From Paenalicyclobacillus ferrooxydans (GTDB lineage: Bacteria; Bacillota; Bacilli; Alicyclobacillales; Alicyclobacillaceae): a DNA stretch of 64,000 bases. Both the position numbers and the translations under genes were made by a program. The stretch is from positions 32,588 through 96,587 of the forward strand of contig NZ_LJCO01000046.1 of NCBI RefSeq assembly GCF_001399675.1. The letters are read 5' to 3'. This document shows positions 1-7,744 of this stretch, in pieces (position 1 is the stretch's first letter; each line of letters starts with the position of its first letter). The notes beneath the pieces are model-generated. The model did not search any database. It had not been told where the DNA came from and was given only the letters and a program-made list of their open reading frames with translations.

Positions 1-359
1 TACTTCTTACCTGTGGTAGAAGTCAGGACTAATCCTGGCTGTTTCGCAGGAGTTGTAAGGTAATACAGCAATGACGTTGTAGAACTTGCCAAGAATGTCG
101 GCTGTTGCTCAACAACGACATGAGAATTCCCTACAACGTCCCGTTGCGCCACAATGTCGCGGCCCGCGCCAATGTCGAGGTTGGCGGACATCACGTTGCC
201 TGCAACAACGTTCTGCCCTGCCGCAACATCGCGAATCGCTGTTACATCGCGACCCGCGCCGACATCCTCTCCTGCCGATACAATTTTACCGGCGACTTCA
301 TTTTGAGAGGCAATGACGCTGCCCGTTACCAATAGATCCCCATTTACGGTCTGTGCCAT
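1..359 (-). CDS. Beta-repeat low-complexity protein (3' end off window)
   Basis: Reading the minus strand from ATG at 359 gives an open frame of at least 119 codons that runs off the left edge without a stop. AAAGGGGAG lies about 7 bases before the ATG. The N-terminus starts MAQTVNGDLLVTGSVIAS. Residues 20-80 are a degenerate six-residue pattern rich in AGxDV/AGxNV (VGAGRDVTAIRDVAAGQNVV, then IGAGRDIVAQRDVVG). Such periodic V/I and G/A spacing is typical of beta-solenoid or bactofilin-like and tail-spike folds. There is no signal peptide. The last readable codons are AAG AAG followed by TA, so a stop may fall just outside. The family is not recognised; a surface or spore-associated fibre is one possibility (inference). 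Confidence 0.7.
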   Translation of the reverse strand, partial: MAQTVNGDLLVTGSVIASQNEVAGKIVSAGEDVGAGRDVTAIRDVAAGQNVVAGNVMSANLDIGAGRDIVAQRDVVGNSHVVVEQQPTFLASSTTSLLYYLTTPAKQPGLVLTSTTGKK

Positions 360-483
360 GCAGTATCTCCCCTTTCATAGGTTGTACTACATGACATGTA
401 ATTGGGACTAGTTCTGTGATGGACAAGTGGTCCTTTTTGGAGCCTGTTTTTTCGGGCCCCACCATCCTCGCATAAATAAGGCC

Positions 484-630
484 TTATTGTCCGTACTGCC
501 GGGACGATGATTGTTGTTGTTTTTTTTGTGAGTCAGCAAACATCTTGACAGACCATCCAACGAGACCGCACAAACTGAGAATCGCTGGAAAACTGATGGC
601 AAGCTTCTCTCCACGCGTTGCCTCATCCAT
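484..630 (-). CDS. Small single-pass membrane protein, 48 aa
   Basis: ATG at 630 follows AGGAGGGATGTACCT, a near-ideal ribosome binding site, so this start is preferred over the longer upstream extension in the same frame. The product begins MDEATRGEKLAISFPAILSL, has one hydrophobic stretch at about residues 10-28, and ends in a hydrophilic Gln/Ser/Lys tail (KKQQQSSSRQYGQ). It lies 124 bp downstream of the start of the left-edge repeat protein, on the same strand. No family is recognised. Short one-helix proteins of this kind are often sporulation or stress products, but nothing here shows a function. Confidence 0.6.
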   Translation of the reverse strand: MDEATRGEKLAISFPAILSLCGLVGWSVKMFADSQKKQQQSSSRQYGQ

Positions 631-905
631 AGGTACATCCCTCCTGCTCCTTAGGATGCACCGCAAGCACAAAGATACACTTGGCCCAAACCGCACGGCG
701 CTGCCAATTTGATACAGTATTTGTCCATCCAATGTCCTTACAAAGCGTACTCATCAGTTAGACAAGTGACGGGGACGAGCGTTTTCCGGATCGTCGATGT
801 AACTGGTTGACATTGCACGTGCGCCGTCCTAACCTTTTATAGAGAGCCTTTGTTGTGCGTGCTTGATTCGACGCCTCGGACAACCCCGAGAGGCAGGTGA
901 AATAA

Positions 906-1319
906 ATGGATGAACTGTTGCAGCGGCTGCGGAGTGAAGGTTTCCGCATGACCCAAGAACGTCTCGCCCTGTTACAGCAGTTTCGCGACATCGGGAGAAT
1001 TGTCACCCCGGCAGAGATGCATCAAATTGCACAGGAACGTGGTGTAAGCGTCGGTTTGACCACTGTGTATCGTCTCTTTGAAGCTCTGACCAAAGTTGGT
1101 GCGACTGTGCCTTTTCTCGTTGACGGCACAATTTACTATACATTTTGCGATGCTGATCATCATCATCATGTCATCTGCATGCGTTGCCATCGGCTAACAG
1201 AGGTACGCGGTTGCCCAACCTATGATGGTCTGCCTGCAAACTGGGAAGTACAGGGGCACCGCGTGGACTGGTTTGGGGTTTGCCCAGAATGCCAGACAGA
1301 CATGCAACAAGCACACTGA
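906..1319 (+). CDS. Fur-family metalloregulator, 137 aa
   Basis: A ferric uptake regulator-type repressor. It has an N-terminal winged helix (about residues 1-80, including the recognition-helix stretch VGLTTVYRLFEALTKVGA) and a C-terminal metal-binding and dimerisation domain. The characteristic His-rich segment DADHHHHVICMRCH (about 93-106) carries the first CxxC, and GVCPECQ near the end carries the second, so a structural zinc site is expected. The start follows GGCAGGTGAAATAA. The protein is slightly shorter than the usual 140-150 residues. Whether it senses Fe, Zn, Mn or peroxide cannot be decided from the sequence, so no symbol is given. It is monocistronic as far as can be seen. Confidence 0.93.
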   Translation: MDELLQRLRSEGFRMTQERLALLQQFRDIGRIVTPAEMHQIAQERGVSVGLTTVYRLFEALTKVGATVPFLVDGTIYYTFCDADHHHHVICMRCHRLTEVRGCPTYDGLPANWEVQGHRVDWFGVCPECQTDMQQAH

Positions 1320-1414
1320 CACACGTGTGGTACAAACGGTTAAGGTCGTATAAACCGTATCAATCAGGCCAACCTACGGGATGGAAATGAGCCGGTAAAC
1401 AAGGGGGCCTGTCA

Positions 1415-1609
1415 ATGAAAAACTCTCACCGTACACCTGGGTATTCTTATCGCCGCAGCGGGATCACCGATTTGAAGGCATCTACAGAGGCAAACATGGA
1501 GCAATATGACGTGCATGGGGATGCGTTGAATGGCGCTCCCGACCGCATTCCGAACAAAGAGGATGCAAAGCGCGCCGGAGACTTTCCGAAAAGGTCTCCA
1601 CTCGGTTAA
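1415..1609 (+). CDS. Small hydrophilic protein, 64 aa
   Basis: A 64-codon frame beginning MKNSHRTPGYSYRRSGITDL with AAGGGGG 7-8 bases before the ATG. It is highly polar, rich in Arg, Asp, Asn and Gly, and without hydrophobic segments. A clear terminator follows its stop by about 30 bases, which supports a real short transcript. It could be a sporulation-associated small soluble protein (inference). No recognisable domain is present. Confidence 0.55.
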   Translation: MKNSHRTPGYSYRRSGITDLKASTEANMEQYDVHGDALNGAPDRIPNKEDAKRAGDFPKRSPLG

Positions 1610-1637
1610 CATATAAAACACGCAGATGGCTGCTGAA

Positions 1638-1673
1638 AACTGCTTTGGCGCAGGCCGAAGCAGTTCTTTCTTT
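1638..1673 (+). terminator. Rho-independent terminator
   Basis: The 8-bp inverted repeat AACTGCTT / AAGCAGTT has a 12-base loop and is followed by CTTTCTTT. It sits downstream of the 64-aa ORF. Confidence 0.7.
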
Positions 1674-1854
1674 GAACTCCCACGCTCATCCATAGCTCAT
1701 TCATCATTTCAGAGACCAGTACGGACAAGTACATGAGAATTTGACACAACCTTCACATTTTCTCCATTCCAGTCACTTCACCGACATGGTAAAATGGGTA
1801 GTACAGATGGACTACACGAATAGTCGTGTTGACACTGGAAAAGGAGTGTAAGGA

Positions 1855-2001
1855 ATGAAGGAGAACGTCACAAAGACACCCCGAAATCCCATCGCGACCT
1901 TCAACAAGGCATGGCAAATCGCGGAACGCGTTGGAACTGCATTTGCTTTAATTATGGTTGCTGGCACAATCGGATTGGTATCATTGCACGTCTGGGCCTA
2001 A
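1855..2001 (+). CDS. Small membrane protein, 48 aa
   Basis: ATG at 1855 is preceded by AAGGAGTGTAAGGA, a strong ribosome binding site. The 48-codon frame starts MKENVTKTPRNPIATFNKAW, has a single hydrophobic helix at about residues 28-46 (TAFALIMVAGTIGLVSLHVW), and stops at TAA 1999-2001. The N-terminal half is basic, predicting N-in topology. A perfect terminator stem lies about 90 bases downstream. The gene was easy to miss because of its length. The function is unknown. Confidence 0.65.
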   Translation: MKENVTKTPRNPIATFNKAWQIAERVGTAFALIMVAGTIGLVSLHVWA

Positions 2002-2094
2002 ATTTTTTTCTACGTATCCTGGCTGATGTAATCGTCGACCTGCCGGTGAAGAAGACACCCACTTTCCGTGTGAATACTTGTCAGGCAAACATAG

Positions 2095-2136
2095 AATGAG
2101 AAAGAGGCCCTGCTGTGGCGGGGCCTCTTTCTCATT
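2095..2136. terminator. Bidirectional rho-independent terminator
   Basis: A perfect 16-bp inverted repeat (AATGAGAAAGAGGCCC / GGGCCTCTTTCTCATT, 10-base loop) lies between the convergent 48-aa gene and the NlpC/P60 gene. It has A/T-rich outer ends, so it can terminate transcription from both sides. Confidence 0.85.
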
Positions 2137-2139
2137 GAC

Positions 2140-2985
2140 TCAGATGTGCCTGGCACCGATATAGTGTGCACCCCAATAGGCGGACGAAAGGGAGTCAATT
2201 CGAACGCCGCGATCCTCTGCGTTGATAAACTCACCATTTCCAACGTAAATCCCGACATGGGATGCTCCCCCGCCATCCGTGTTAAAGAAGACCAAGTCCC
2301 CGATATCCGGATAGCGAGCAGGTGCTGGACCACCTTCATCATACTGTGCGTAACTGGTCCTGCCGATGTGGATCCCAAAGTGGCCGTACACAAACTGCAC
2401 ATAACCCGAGCAATCAAAACCGGAAGTTGACTCTCCGCCCCAACGATAAGGTGTACCAATGAACTCTTTGGCAAAACTGACGATGTTCAAACCAAGCACT
2501 TCTTGGCCAATGCCTGCTGCAGAACTGACACCGCGCGAACTGTGGGTACCCACGTATCCGGCAAACACTTTTAGTTTTTGACCAATGTGCAGGATACTTC
2601 TTGATGTGAGTCCGTTCAATTTCAGTGTCTCTGCGACAGAAGCATTATAGCGGCTTGCAATGCCAGAGATGGTATCGCCAGACTTTACCGTGACCACAAC
2701 GATTCGCCGGGAAGATCGGGAAGATGTCGAATACAGTGCAGTTGACGATTTTCGGTGTTCTGAAGTTGATGTTCCAGGAATCTGTAACTTTTCCCCCACT
2801 CGAATCGTCGAACTATGTAGACCGTTGACTTGCTCCAAAGAGTTGACGCTGACGTGGTATGTCTCTGCAATCCCCCACAGGGTATCCCCAGACTTGACCT
2901 GCGCCGTGGTGGATGCAAAGGCAACCGTTGGTACGAACATGCACACAGCGAGAGAGACGGCAGCAAGTCCAATATAGGATTTCAC
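2140..2985 (-). CDS. LysM-LysM-NlpC/P60 cell-wall endopeptidase, 281 aa
   Basis: A secreted peptidoglycan hydrolase. It has a signal peptide (residues 1-25, cleavage near AFA-ST), LysM1 at about 28-70 (VKSGDTLWGIAETY), LysM2 at about 98-140 (VKSGDTISGIASRY), a Ser/Gly-rich linker, and an NlpC/P60 domain at about 165-281. Catalytic Cys192 is in GFDCSGYV and His243 in SHVGIY. LysM binds GlcNAc and the NlpC/P60 domain cleaves stem peptides. The start is GTG at 2985, with AAAGGGG seven bases upstream; the overlapping ATG is out of frame and stops immediately. Expression is probably governed by the c-di-AMP riboswitch directly upstream, a common pairing for wall hydrolases of this type. Confidence 0.95.
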   Translation of the reverse strand: MKSYIGLAAVSLAVCMFVPTVAFASTTAQVKSGDTLWGIAETYHVSVNSLEQVNGLHSSTIRVGEKLQIPGTSTSEHRKSSTALYSTSSRSSRRIVVVTVKSGDTISGIASRYNASVAETLKLNGLTSRSILHIGQKLKVFAGYVGTHSSRGVSSAAGIGQEVLGLNIVSFAKEFIGTPYRWGGESTSGFDCSGYVQFVYGHFGIHIGRTSYAQYDEGGPAPARYPDIGDLVFFNTDGGGASHVGIYVGNGEFINAEDRGVRIDSLSSAYWGAHYIGARHI

Positions 2986-2998
2986 ACCATTGCCCCTT

Positions 2999-3105
2999 TG
3001 TTCCTGCGGGGTTAGTTGACGGGCTAGGGATTGGGCTCTCCCATCTGAAATTCAGATTCGCCCCAAAAATGCGTCCCCCGCCTCCATTTCTGGAGTTCGG
3101 AATTT
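2999..3105 (-). promoter_or_regulatory. ydaO-yuaA-type cyclic di-AMP riboswitch
   Basis: The minus-strand leader contains, in order, CCGAACTCC, the core GGCGGGGGACGCA, GGGGCGAATC, a short P-stem (CTGAATTTCAG), GAGCCC, and the diagnostic 3' block CCCGTCAACTAACCCCGC. Both the order and the sequences match the conserved core of the ydaO-yuaA class (Rfam RF00379), known to bind c-di-AMP. The 3' end of the aptamer lies only a few bases from the Shine-Dalgarno AAAGGGG of the NlpC/P60 gene. The CCCC of the final stem could pair with that GGGG, which suggests translational control rather than a separate terminator (inference). Confidence 0.88.
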
Positions 3106-3406
3106 TTGTCCAGTACAACCAACATTATAAAAGACCCCCTTTTTCGACAGCAACCCCTATCTAGTAATATTGTGTCTATTTTTCATATAATATGTCGACG
3201 AAACCTTCTTGCGATTCTATCAAAATACTCCGCCTATTTTCGATAACACACGTCGCCGCCTGCAAGTCCAGAAAACGCTTGCAATGCATTCATATTTTGT
3301 GCAGTAATGAGTTTGTAGTCATACAGATGTACACACCTCTCACCTGCTCTATTGCAGTCGCGGCGCAGGTCTACGGAGAATCAAAATTGCACAGGGAGGG
3401 AGTTAG
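3106..3406. other. Intergenic region between riboswitch and scoA
   Basis: About 300 bp without a supported ORF. It holds the promoter of the riboswitch transcript (minus) and of scoA (plus). A TATAAT at 3186-3191 (plus) is present, but no matching -35 at 17 bp was found. No inverted repeat stands out. Confidence 0.4.
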
Positions 3407-4105
3407 ATGAACAAGGTTTACCCATCAGCAGCAGAGGCCGTCCGCGATATCGCAGACGGATCGACCCTATTGGTCGGCGGGTTCGGTCTTGTTGGTATTC
3501 CTGAAAACCTGATTGCGGCGATACAGGCACGAGGTACGAAGAACCTCACTTGTGTCAGTAACAACTGTGGCGTGGACGATTGGGGTCTCGGCTTACTTTT
3601 GCAAAATCACCAAATTCGAAAAATGGTTTCGTCTTATGTCGGCGAGAATAAGAACTTTGAGCGTCAATACTTAAGCGGCGAGCTTGAGGTTGAGTTGGTC
3701 CCGCAAGGCACGCTCGCAGAACGCATCCGCGCTGGCGGTGCTGGTATTGGCGGATTCTATACTCCTGCAGGCGTTGGTACCCCAATTGCAGAAGGAAAAG
3801 AAGTCCGAACCTTTGACGGCCGCGAGTACCTGCTTGAACTGCCCATCCGAGGAGATTTCTCCCTTATCAAAGGCTGGAAAGCAGACACGCTTGGCAACGT
3901 CATCTACCGGAAAACAGCCCGAAACTTCAATCCGATGATAGCCGCTGCCGGAAAGGTTACGATTGTCGAAGTGGAAGAGATTGTTGAGCCCGGCATGCTC
4001 GATGCAGATCAGATTCATACCCCCGGTATCTACGTACAGCGCGTCGTGTTAGGGACACAGTACCAAAAGCGGATCGAGCGCAGGACAACCCGAAAGCGTA
4101 CGTAA
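3407..4105 (+). CDS. scoA: 3-oxoacid CoA-transferase subunit A
   Basis: The alpha subunit of a family I CoA-transferase (succinyl-CoA:3-oxoacid or related), 232 aa. It transfers CoA between carboxylic acids in ketone-body or acetoacetate metabolism. The N-terminal [17 protein letters not shown] and the glycine loop [16 protein letters not shown] are family hallmarks. [21 protein letters not shown] and [20 protein letters not shown] are the expected mid-domain blocks. ATG at 3407 follows GGGAGGGAGTTAG. It is followed after 77 bp by the beta subunit, so the two form an operon. The C-terminal tail is strongly basic ([13 protein letters not shown]). Substrate specificity (acetoacetate versus 3-oxoadipate) cannot be fixed here. 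Confidence 0.92.
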   Translation: MNKVYPSAAEAVRDIADGSTLLVGGFGLVGIPENLIAAIQARGTKNLTCVSNNCGVDDWGLGLLLQNHQIRKMVSSYVGENKNFERQYLSGELEVELVPQGTLAERIRAGGAGIGGFYTPAGVGTPIAEGKEVRTFDGREYLLELPIRGDFSLIKGWKADTLGNVIYRKTARNFNPMIAAAGKVTIVEVEEIVEPGMLDADQIHTPGIYVQRVVLGTQYQKRIERRTTRKRT

Positions 4106-4182
4106 AACACTTCACCCGTACGATGACTCATACACGTAAGGCAAGTCACGCAACGAGACTCATATGGAAGGGAGCGAGTCAG

Positions 4183-4857
4183 ATGCCACTTTCACGCGAA
4201 CAGATTGTGCAGCGTGCAGCGCTTGAAATTCAGGATGGGATGTACGTCAACCTTGGCATTGGCATGCCCACGCTCGTCGCAAATTATATCCCGGAAGATG
4301 TACACATTATGTTGCATTCGGAGAACGGATTGCTCGGTACTGGACCGTACCCGTACGATGGTGAAGAAGACCCGGACCTCATTAATGCGGGTAAAGAAAC
4401 GGTTACAGTCCTCCCGGGTGCTGCCTTCTTTGACAGTGCTGAATCTTTCGCCATGATCCGCGGCGGCCATATTGATATCGCCATCCTTGGGGCAATGGAA
4501 GTTGCACAAAATGGCGATCTTGCCAACTGGATGATCCCAGGAAAAATGGTTAAGGGCATGGGCGGCGCAATGGACCTGGTACACGGTGCAAAACGCGTCA
4601 TCGTAACGATGGAACATGTGAACAAGCAAAAAGAACCGAAGATCCTGGAGACTTGCTCCCTGCCTCTGACTGGCAAACAGGTAGTCAATCGCATCATTAC
4701 TGACTACGCCGTGATGGATGTCACGAACGAGGGCCTTGTTATCCGCGAAATTGCAGACGGTCATACACTCGAAGAGGTTCGCGAACTGACGGGAGCTCAG
4801 CTCATTGTTCCGGAGTCTGGTGTGCGTACAATCGCCACGCGACGCGAAGACGTCTGA
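4183..4857 (+). CDS. scoB: 3-oxoacid CoA-transferase subunit B
   Basis: The beta subunit partner of scoA, 224 aa. Catalytic Glu47 lies in HSENGLLG; it forms the glutamyl-CoA thioester in family I enzymes. [13 protein letters not shown] and [18 protein letters not shown] are typical blocks. The ATG at 4183 was chosen because GGAAGGGAGCGAGTCAG precedes it; a longer in-frame ATG at 4123 has no ribosome binding site. The stop is two bases from the ATG of the next gene, so the exporter downstream is probably co-translated. Confidence 0.93.
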   Translation: MPLSREQIVQRAALEIQDGMYVNLGIGMPTLVANYIPEDVHIMLHSENGLLGTGPYPYDGEEDPDLINAGKETVTVLPGAAFFDSAESFAMIRGGHIDIAILGAMEVAQNGDLANWMIPGKMVKGMGGAMDLVHGAKRVIVTMEHVNKQKEPKILETCSLPLTGKQVVNRIITDYAVMDVTNEGLVIREIADGHTLEEVRELTGAQLIVPESGVRTIATRREDV

Positions 4858-4858
4858 T

Positions 4859-5815
4859 ATGTGGTGGTTTGTTTTAACCTTCATTGGAGGTTTGGCCGTC
4901 GGCAGACGCAACTGGTTGCCGACGGCTTTGTTGCGTCGCACGCATTGGCTGGTTTCCTCCTGTCTGGCAGTGCTTGTCTTCGTGCTTGGCTACGACCTCG
5001 GTTCCAACCGCCACTTAGTCGCGGCCCTGCCGGTTCTCGGCTATCGAGCCTGTATCATTGCCGTCTTATCGATGGCAGGTTCTGTTTTGTTTGGCATGCT
5101 CACAGCTCGCTGGCTATGGCAAGACAGCGCAGACACACACCAGGTCCAAAGTGTGGACCCTGTCGCCAATTTAGAAGCGGATCCTCCAGTCACACCCAGG
5201 GTTACAGCTGCGATTCTGCGGCTTCCTGGCCTCATTATCGGCATGCTGATTATTGGTGCGCTCTTAGGTTTTCGGACCGATGGTTCGATCCGGATCCCAA
5301 ATGGATGGCAAAATGCCGTCTTTGCACTGATGCTGCTTGGAATCGGCCTTGAAATCGGAACCGATCCGCGGTTTTGGACACATATTCAAAAGGCGAGTTG
5401 GCGAATGTTCATCTTTCCCGTAAATGCTGTCTTCGGCAGCCTGCTCGGAGGTCTCCTCGCAACGGTACTGGTTCACGGCCGCCTACTGGACAACCTTGCT
5501 GCGGCAGCGGGTCTCGGCTGGTACTCGCTCGCCGCCGTGCTAGTCAATCAACTGTCAGGTCCAGAGTCAGGCACCATCGCTTTTCTCTCCAATGTCATTC
5601 GAGAGGTACTAGGGTTCCTCGCGATCCCGCTCTTAAACCGATGGATGTGGACACCAGGCGCCATAGCTCTCGGTGCAGCAACCACGATGGACACGACTCT
5701 GCCGCTGTTTCGCAGGGCTGGAGCGTCTACTGCAGGAGTTGTGTACGCTTTTGTCAACGGTGTGTTGGTTTCTGCACTGGTGCCGCTCTTAATCCCTTTG
5801 GTACTGAAGCTCTAG
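4859..5815 (+). CDS. lysO: LysO-family (DUF340/YbjE) membrane exporter
   Basis: A polytopic membrane protein of 318 aa, with about eight hydrophobic segments, resembling LysO/YbjE, which exports lysine in Escherichia coli. A short N-terminal half (WWFVLTFIGGLAVGRR) is followed by the conserved C-terminal part AAGLGWYSLAAVLVNQLSG, NVIREVLGFLAIPLL and GAATTMDTTLPLFRRAG, where acidic residues and TTMDTTLP are hallmarks. ATG at 4859 is one base after the scoB stop (TGATATG), implying translational coupling. The link with scoAB hints at export of an amino or organic acid, but lysine transport is only inferred from the family. Confidence 0.82.
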   Translation: MWWFVLTFIGGLAVGRRNWLPTALLRRTHWLVSSCLAVLVFVLGYDLGSNRHLVAALPVLGYRACIIAVLSMAGSVLFGMLTARWLWQDSADTHQVQSVDPVANLEADPPVTPRVTAAILRLPGLIIGMLIIGALLGFRTDGSIRIPNGWQNAVFALMLLGIGLEIGTDPRFWTHIQKASWRMFIFPVNAVFGSLLGGLLATVLVHGRLLDNLAAAAGLGWYSLAAVLVNQLSGPESGTIAFLSNVIREVLGFLAIPLLNRWMWTPGAIALGAATTMDTTLPLFRRAGASTAGVVYAFVNGVLVSALVPLLIPLVLKL

Positions 5816-5923
5816 TGTACCAACTGCGTGGGTGAAGACGTTCATTTTCTGTTACAATAGATTTTGATTTGCTGAGGCGTGTGACCCAGACTGGAGACAA
5901 CACGCGTTAAAGGAGGTCACGGC

Positions 5924-6403
5924 ATGCCCGTAACTGAAGAACAATTTCGCCATGCACTGGGACGATTCGCCAGCGGCGTCACGATTGTAACAACAGCCTA
6001 TAAAGATCAACTGAATGGTCTAACCGTATCCGCATTTTGTTCAGTCTCGTTGAACCCGCCTTATATTCTGATTTGCGTCGATAAAGGGTCTTCAGCAAAC
6101 CCTGCGATTCAAGGGGCGAAAGCCTTTGCCGTGAATATCCTTACCGATGCACAAAGCCATCTCTCGAATCATTTTGCACGAAGAACTGACGATAAGTTCA
6201 GCGGGGTCTCTTACCGTCTCGGCCAACTCGGGATGCCCTTGTTGGATGATACCCTTGGCTATTTGGAATGTACGATTGCACAGCAAGTGGATGCCGGAGA
6301 CCACTATATCTACATCGGGCAAGTCGAGCACGCAAGCGTAGATTCGTCTGCAGTTCCACTCATGTATTACAATGGAAGCTACCGCCAACTCACAGAGAAA
6401 TAA
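5924..6403 (+). CDS. Flavin reductase-like FMN-binding protein
   Basis: A flavin reductase domain protein (HpaC/DIM6-NTAB family), 159 aa. It uses NAD(P)H to reduce free flavin for a partner monooxygenase or acts as an FMN-binding oxidoreductase. Typical sequences are the N-terminal FRHALGRFASGVTIVTT, LNGLTVSAFCSVSLNPPYIL (FMN binding), FAVNILTDAQ and GDHYIYIGQVEHA. Length is normal. ATG at 5924 has AAAGGAGGTCACGGC upstream. No monooxygenase partner lies next to it, and it is probably monocistronic, followed by a terminator. Confidence 0.9.
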   Translation: MPVTEEQFRHALGRFASGVTIVTTAYKDQLNGLTVSAFCSVSLNPPYILICVDKGSSANPAIQGAKAFAVNILTDAQSHLSNHFARRTDDKFSGVSYRLGQLGMPLLDDTLGYLECTIAQQVDAGDHYIYIGQVEHASVDSSAVPLMYYNGSYRQLTEK

Positions 6404-6464
6404 CACCGGCCTCGGCGTTATTAAACTGAAGGTTGTTGCACAACTGACGGTTATCGTAAACAAA

Positions 6465-6497
6465 CGGCGCCCGGGTTTCATCCCTCGGCGCCGCTTT
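6465..6497 (+). terminator. Rho-independent terminator
   Basis: CGGCGCC, then an inner GGG/CCC, then GGCGCCG form an 11-step stem with a short loop, followed by CTTTACAATTT. It lies downstream of the flavin reductase and before the convergent DUF4129 operon. Confidence 0.7.
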
Positions 6498-6559
6498 ACA
6501 ATTTAGTATCGCATGACCTTGTCAACGCATGATTTGATTCCCACACTTGACGAGTTCCT

Positions 6560-7744
6560 TCACGATTCGCTGTTTCTGTCACTTGACCTCCCGTAGCGAA
6601 CGCGCTCGTAGGCACGGGTCAGTCCGCCCTTCCATCGCGTGGAATGCCCCTCCCGCGCTAACTTCTCCAGCCTTTCTTCGAACTCAGCAGGTGTCTCGCT
6701 GAGTTCAATCGGGTGCCCTGCTTTATCCTCCATATCAAGCCACTGCTGATACTCTCGTCGCACTGGATTGTCCGTTTCAACAAAACTGCGGTGTGGCGTG
6801 GAATGAAGCCGCCCTCGTCGGATCGTCACTGTACCATCGGTGGTTTTGTCGTCCACCTGGTCAAGCTGCTTTCTCGACAAGCGCCAGACAAGCACGACTG
6901 CAGCCACAAAGGCAATGACGTAGAACACCTTGAGAATCCAGGCAAATGAATGTCCGGATGCAGTGGGATGTTGCTGATGGGCGAGAGAGTTAAGCAATTG
7001 GCTCTTCCGATTCTGCTGTTGCAGTCCCTTAGCCAGTAAATGTTTCGGCAACAGCGCATTGAGAAGGTAGAGAAACGGCAGGCTGATGACTGCCCCGCCG
7101 CCAGCGAGTGCCAAAAGCAACCAATACCGCAACCTCGGGCCAAACCACAGTGCTGCAATTGTCCCGGCCAAGATGATGGCAAAGTTCCCTTTGGCACCTT
7201 GCGAGTTTGTTTCTGCGCGCTCTGCCTTCCACATCGCATAAATCCGCATCGCCAGCCCGACAATCATCACAAAAACGAGCCACTCACGGATGCCGCCGTT
7301 CATCCGCACCATCAGCATGAAGAGTGTGGAAATCGCAATCCCTATCAGCTCAAACACAAACGACGAACGGTTCTCCTCGATGAGGGACACGGCACTGACC
7401 AAGCGGTGCAACCGGTACACGATGCTGAGGATCAACAACGGGTAGGCCCACAAGTCCGCCGGATGGGCTGAGTCGGTCAGCCAGGGCACTTCAGCGACCG
7501 ACGTACAGACCAGTGCGGTCACATAAACGAACCGCACGCCGACTCCCCGGTCCACCAGCAACCCAAGGATAAGTAAAGTGATGAGCACAAACACAAACGG
7601 CAATAACCAACCGGACGGGCTGGTCTGGCTTGTGTCTAAAACCGTAGTGTAGAGGACATATGGGACGGGAATGACGAGCAACATCAGAAGCCAACGCTGC
7701 CGTCTCGATGCCATTTGGCGATAGGTCTGCGTCGGTGCACTCAT
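6560..7744 (-). CDS. Membrane protein with C-terminal DUF4129
   Basis: The last gene of a MoxR-DUF58-DUF4129 operon, 394 aa. The N-terminal two thirds carry several membrane helices (RWLLMLLVIPVPYVLY, LLPFVFVLITLLILGLLV, and others). After a final helix (LKVFYVIAFVAAVVLVWRL) comes a soluble C-terminal domain (VRREYQQWLDMEDKAGHPIE, TPAEFEERLEKLA) typical of the DUF4129 tail of transglutaminase-associated proteins. The transglutaminase catalytic domain that often accompanies DUF4129 is absent. ATG at 7744 overlaps the preceding stop by four bases (ATGA). The role is unknown; by context it is an envelope-associated partner of MoxR ATPase. Confidence 0.82.
   Translation of the reverse strand: MSAPTQTYRQMASRRQRWLLMLLVIPVPYVLYTTVLDTSQTSPSGWLLPFVFVLITLLILGLLVDRGVGVRFVYVTALVCTSVAEVPWLTDSAHPADLWAYPLLILSIVYRLHRLVSAVSLIEENRSSFVFELIGIAISTLFMLMVRMNGGIREWLVFVMIVGLAMRIYAMWKAERAETNSQGAKGNFAIILAGTIAALWFGPRLRYWLLLALAGGGAVISLPFLYLLNALLPKHLLAKGLQQQNRKSQLLNSLAHQQHPTASGHSFAWILKVFYVIAFVAAVVLVWRLSRKQLDQVDDKTTDGTVTIRRGRLHSTPHRSFVETDNPVRREYQQWLDMEDKAGHPIELSETPAEFEERLEKLAREGHSTRWKGGLTRAYERVRYGRSSDRNSES

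Noticed and set aside
3186..3191. SigA promoter for scoA
   Set aside because: A TATAAT is present but no acceptable -35 at 16-18 bp and it lies over 200 bp from the start; not listed as a promoter.
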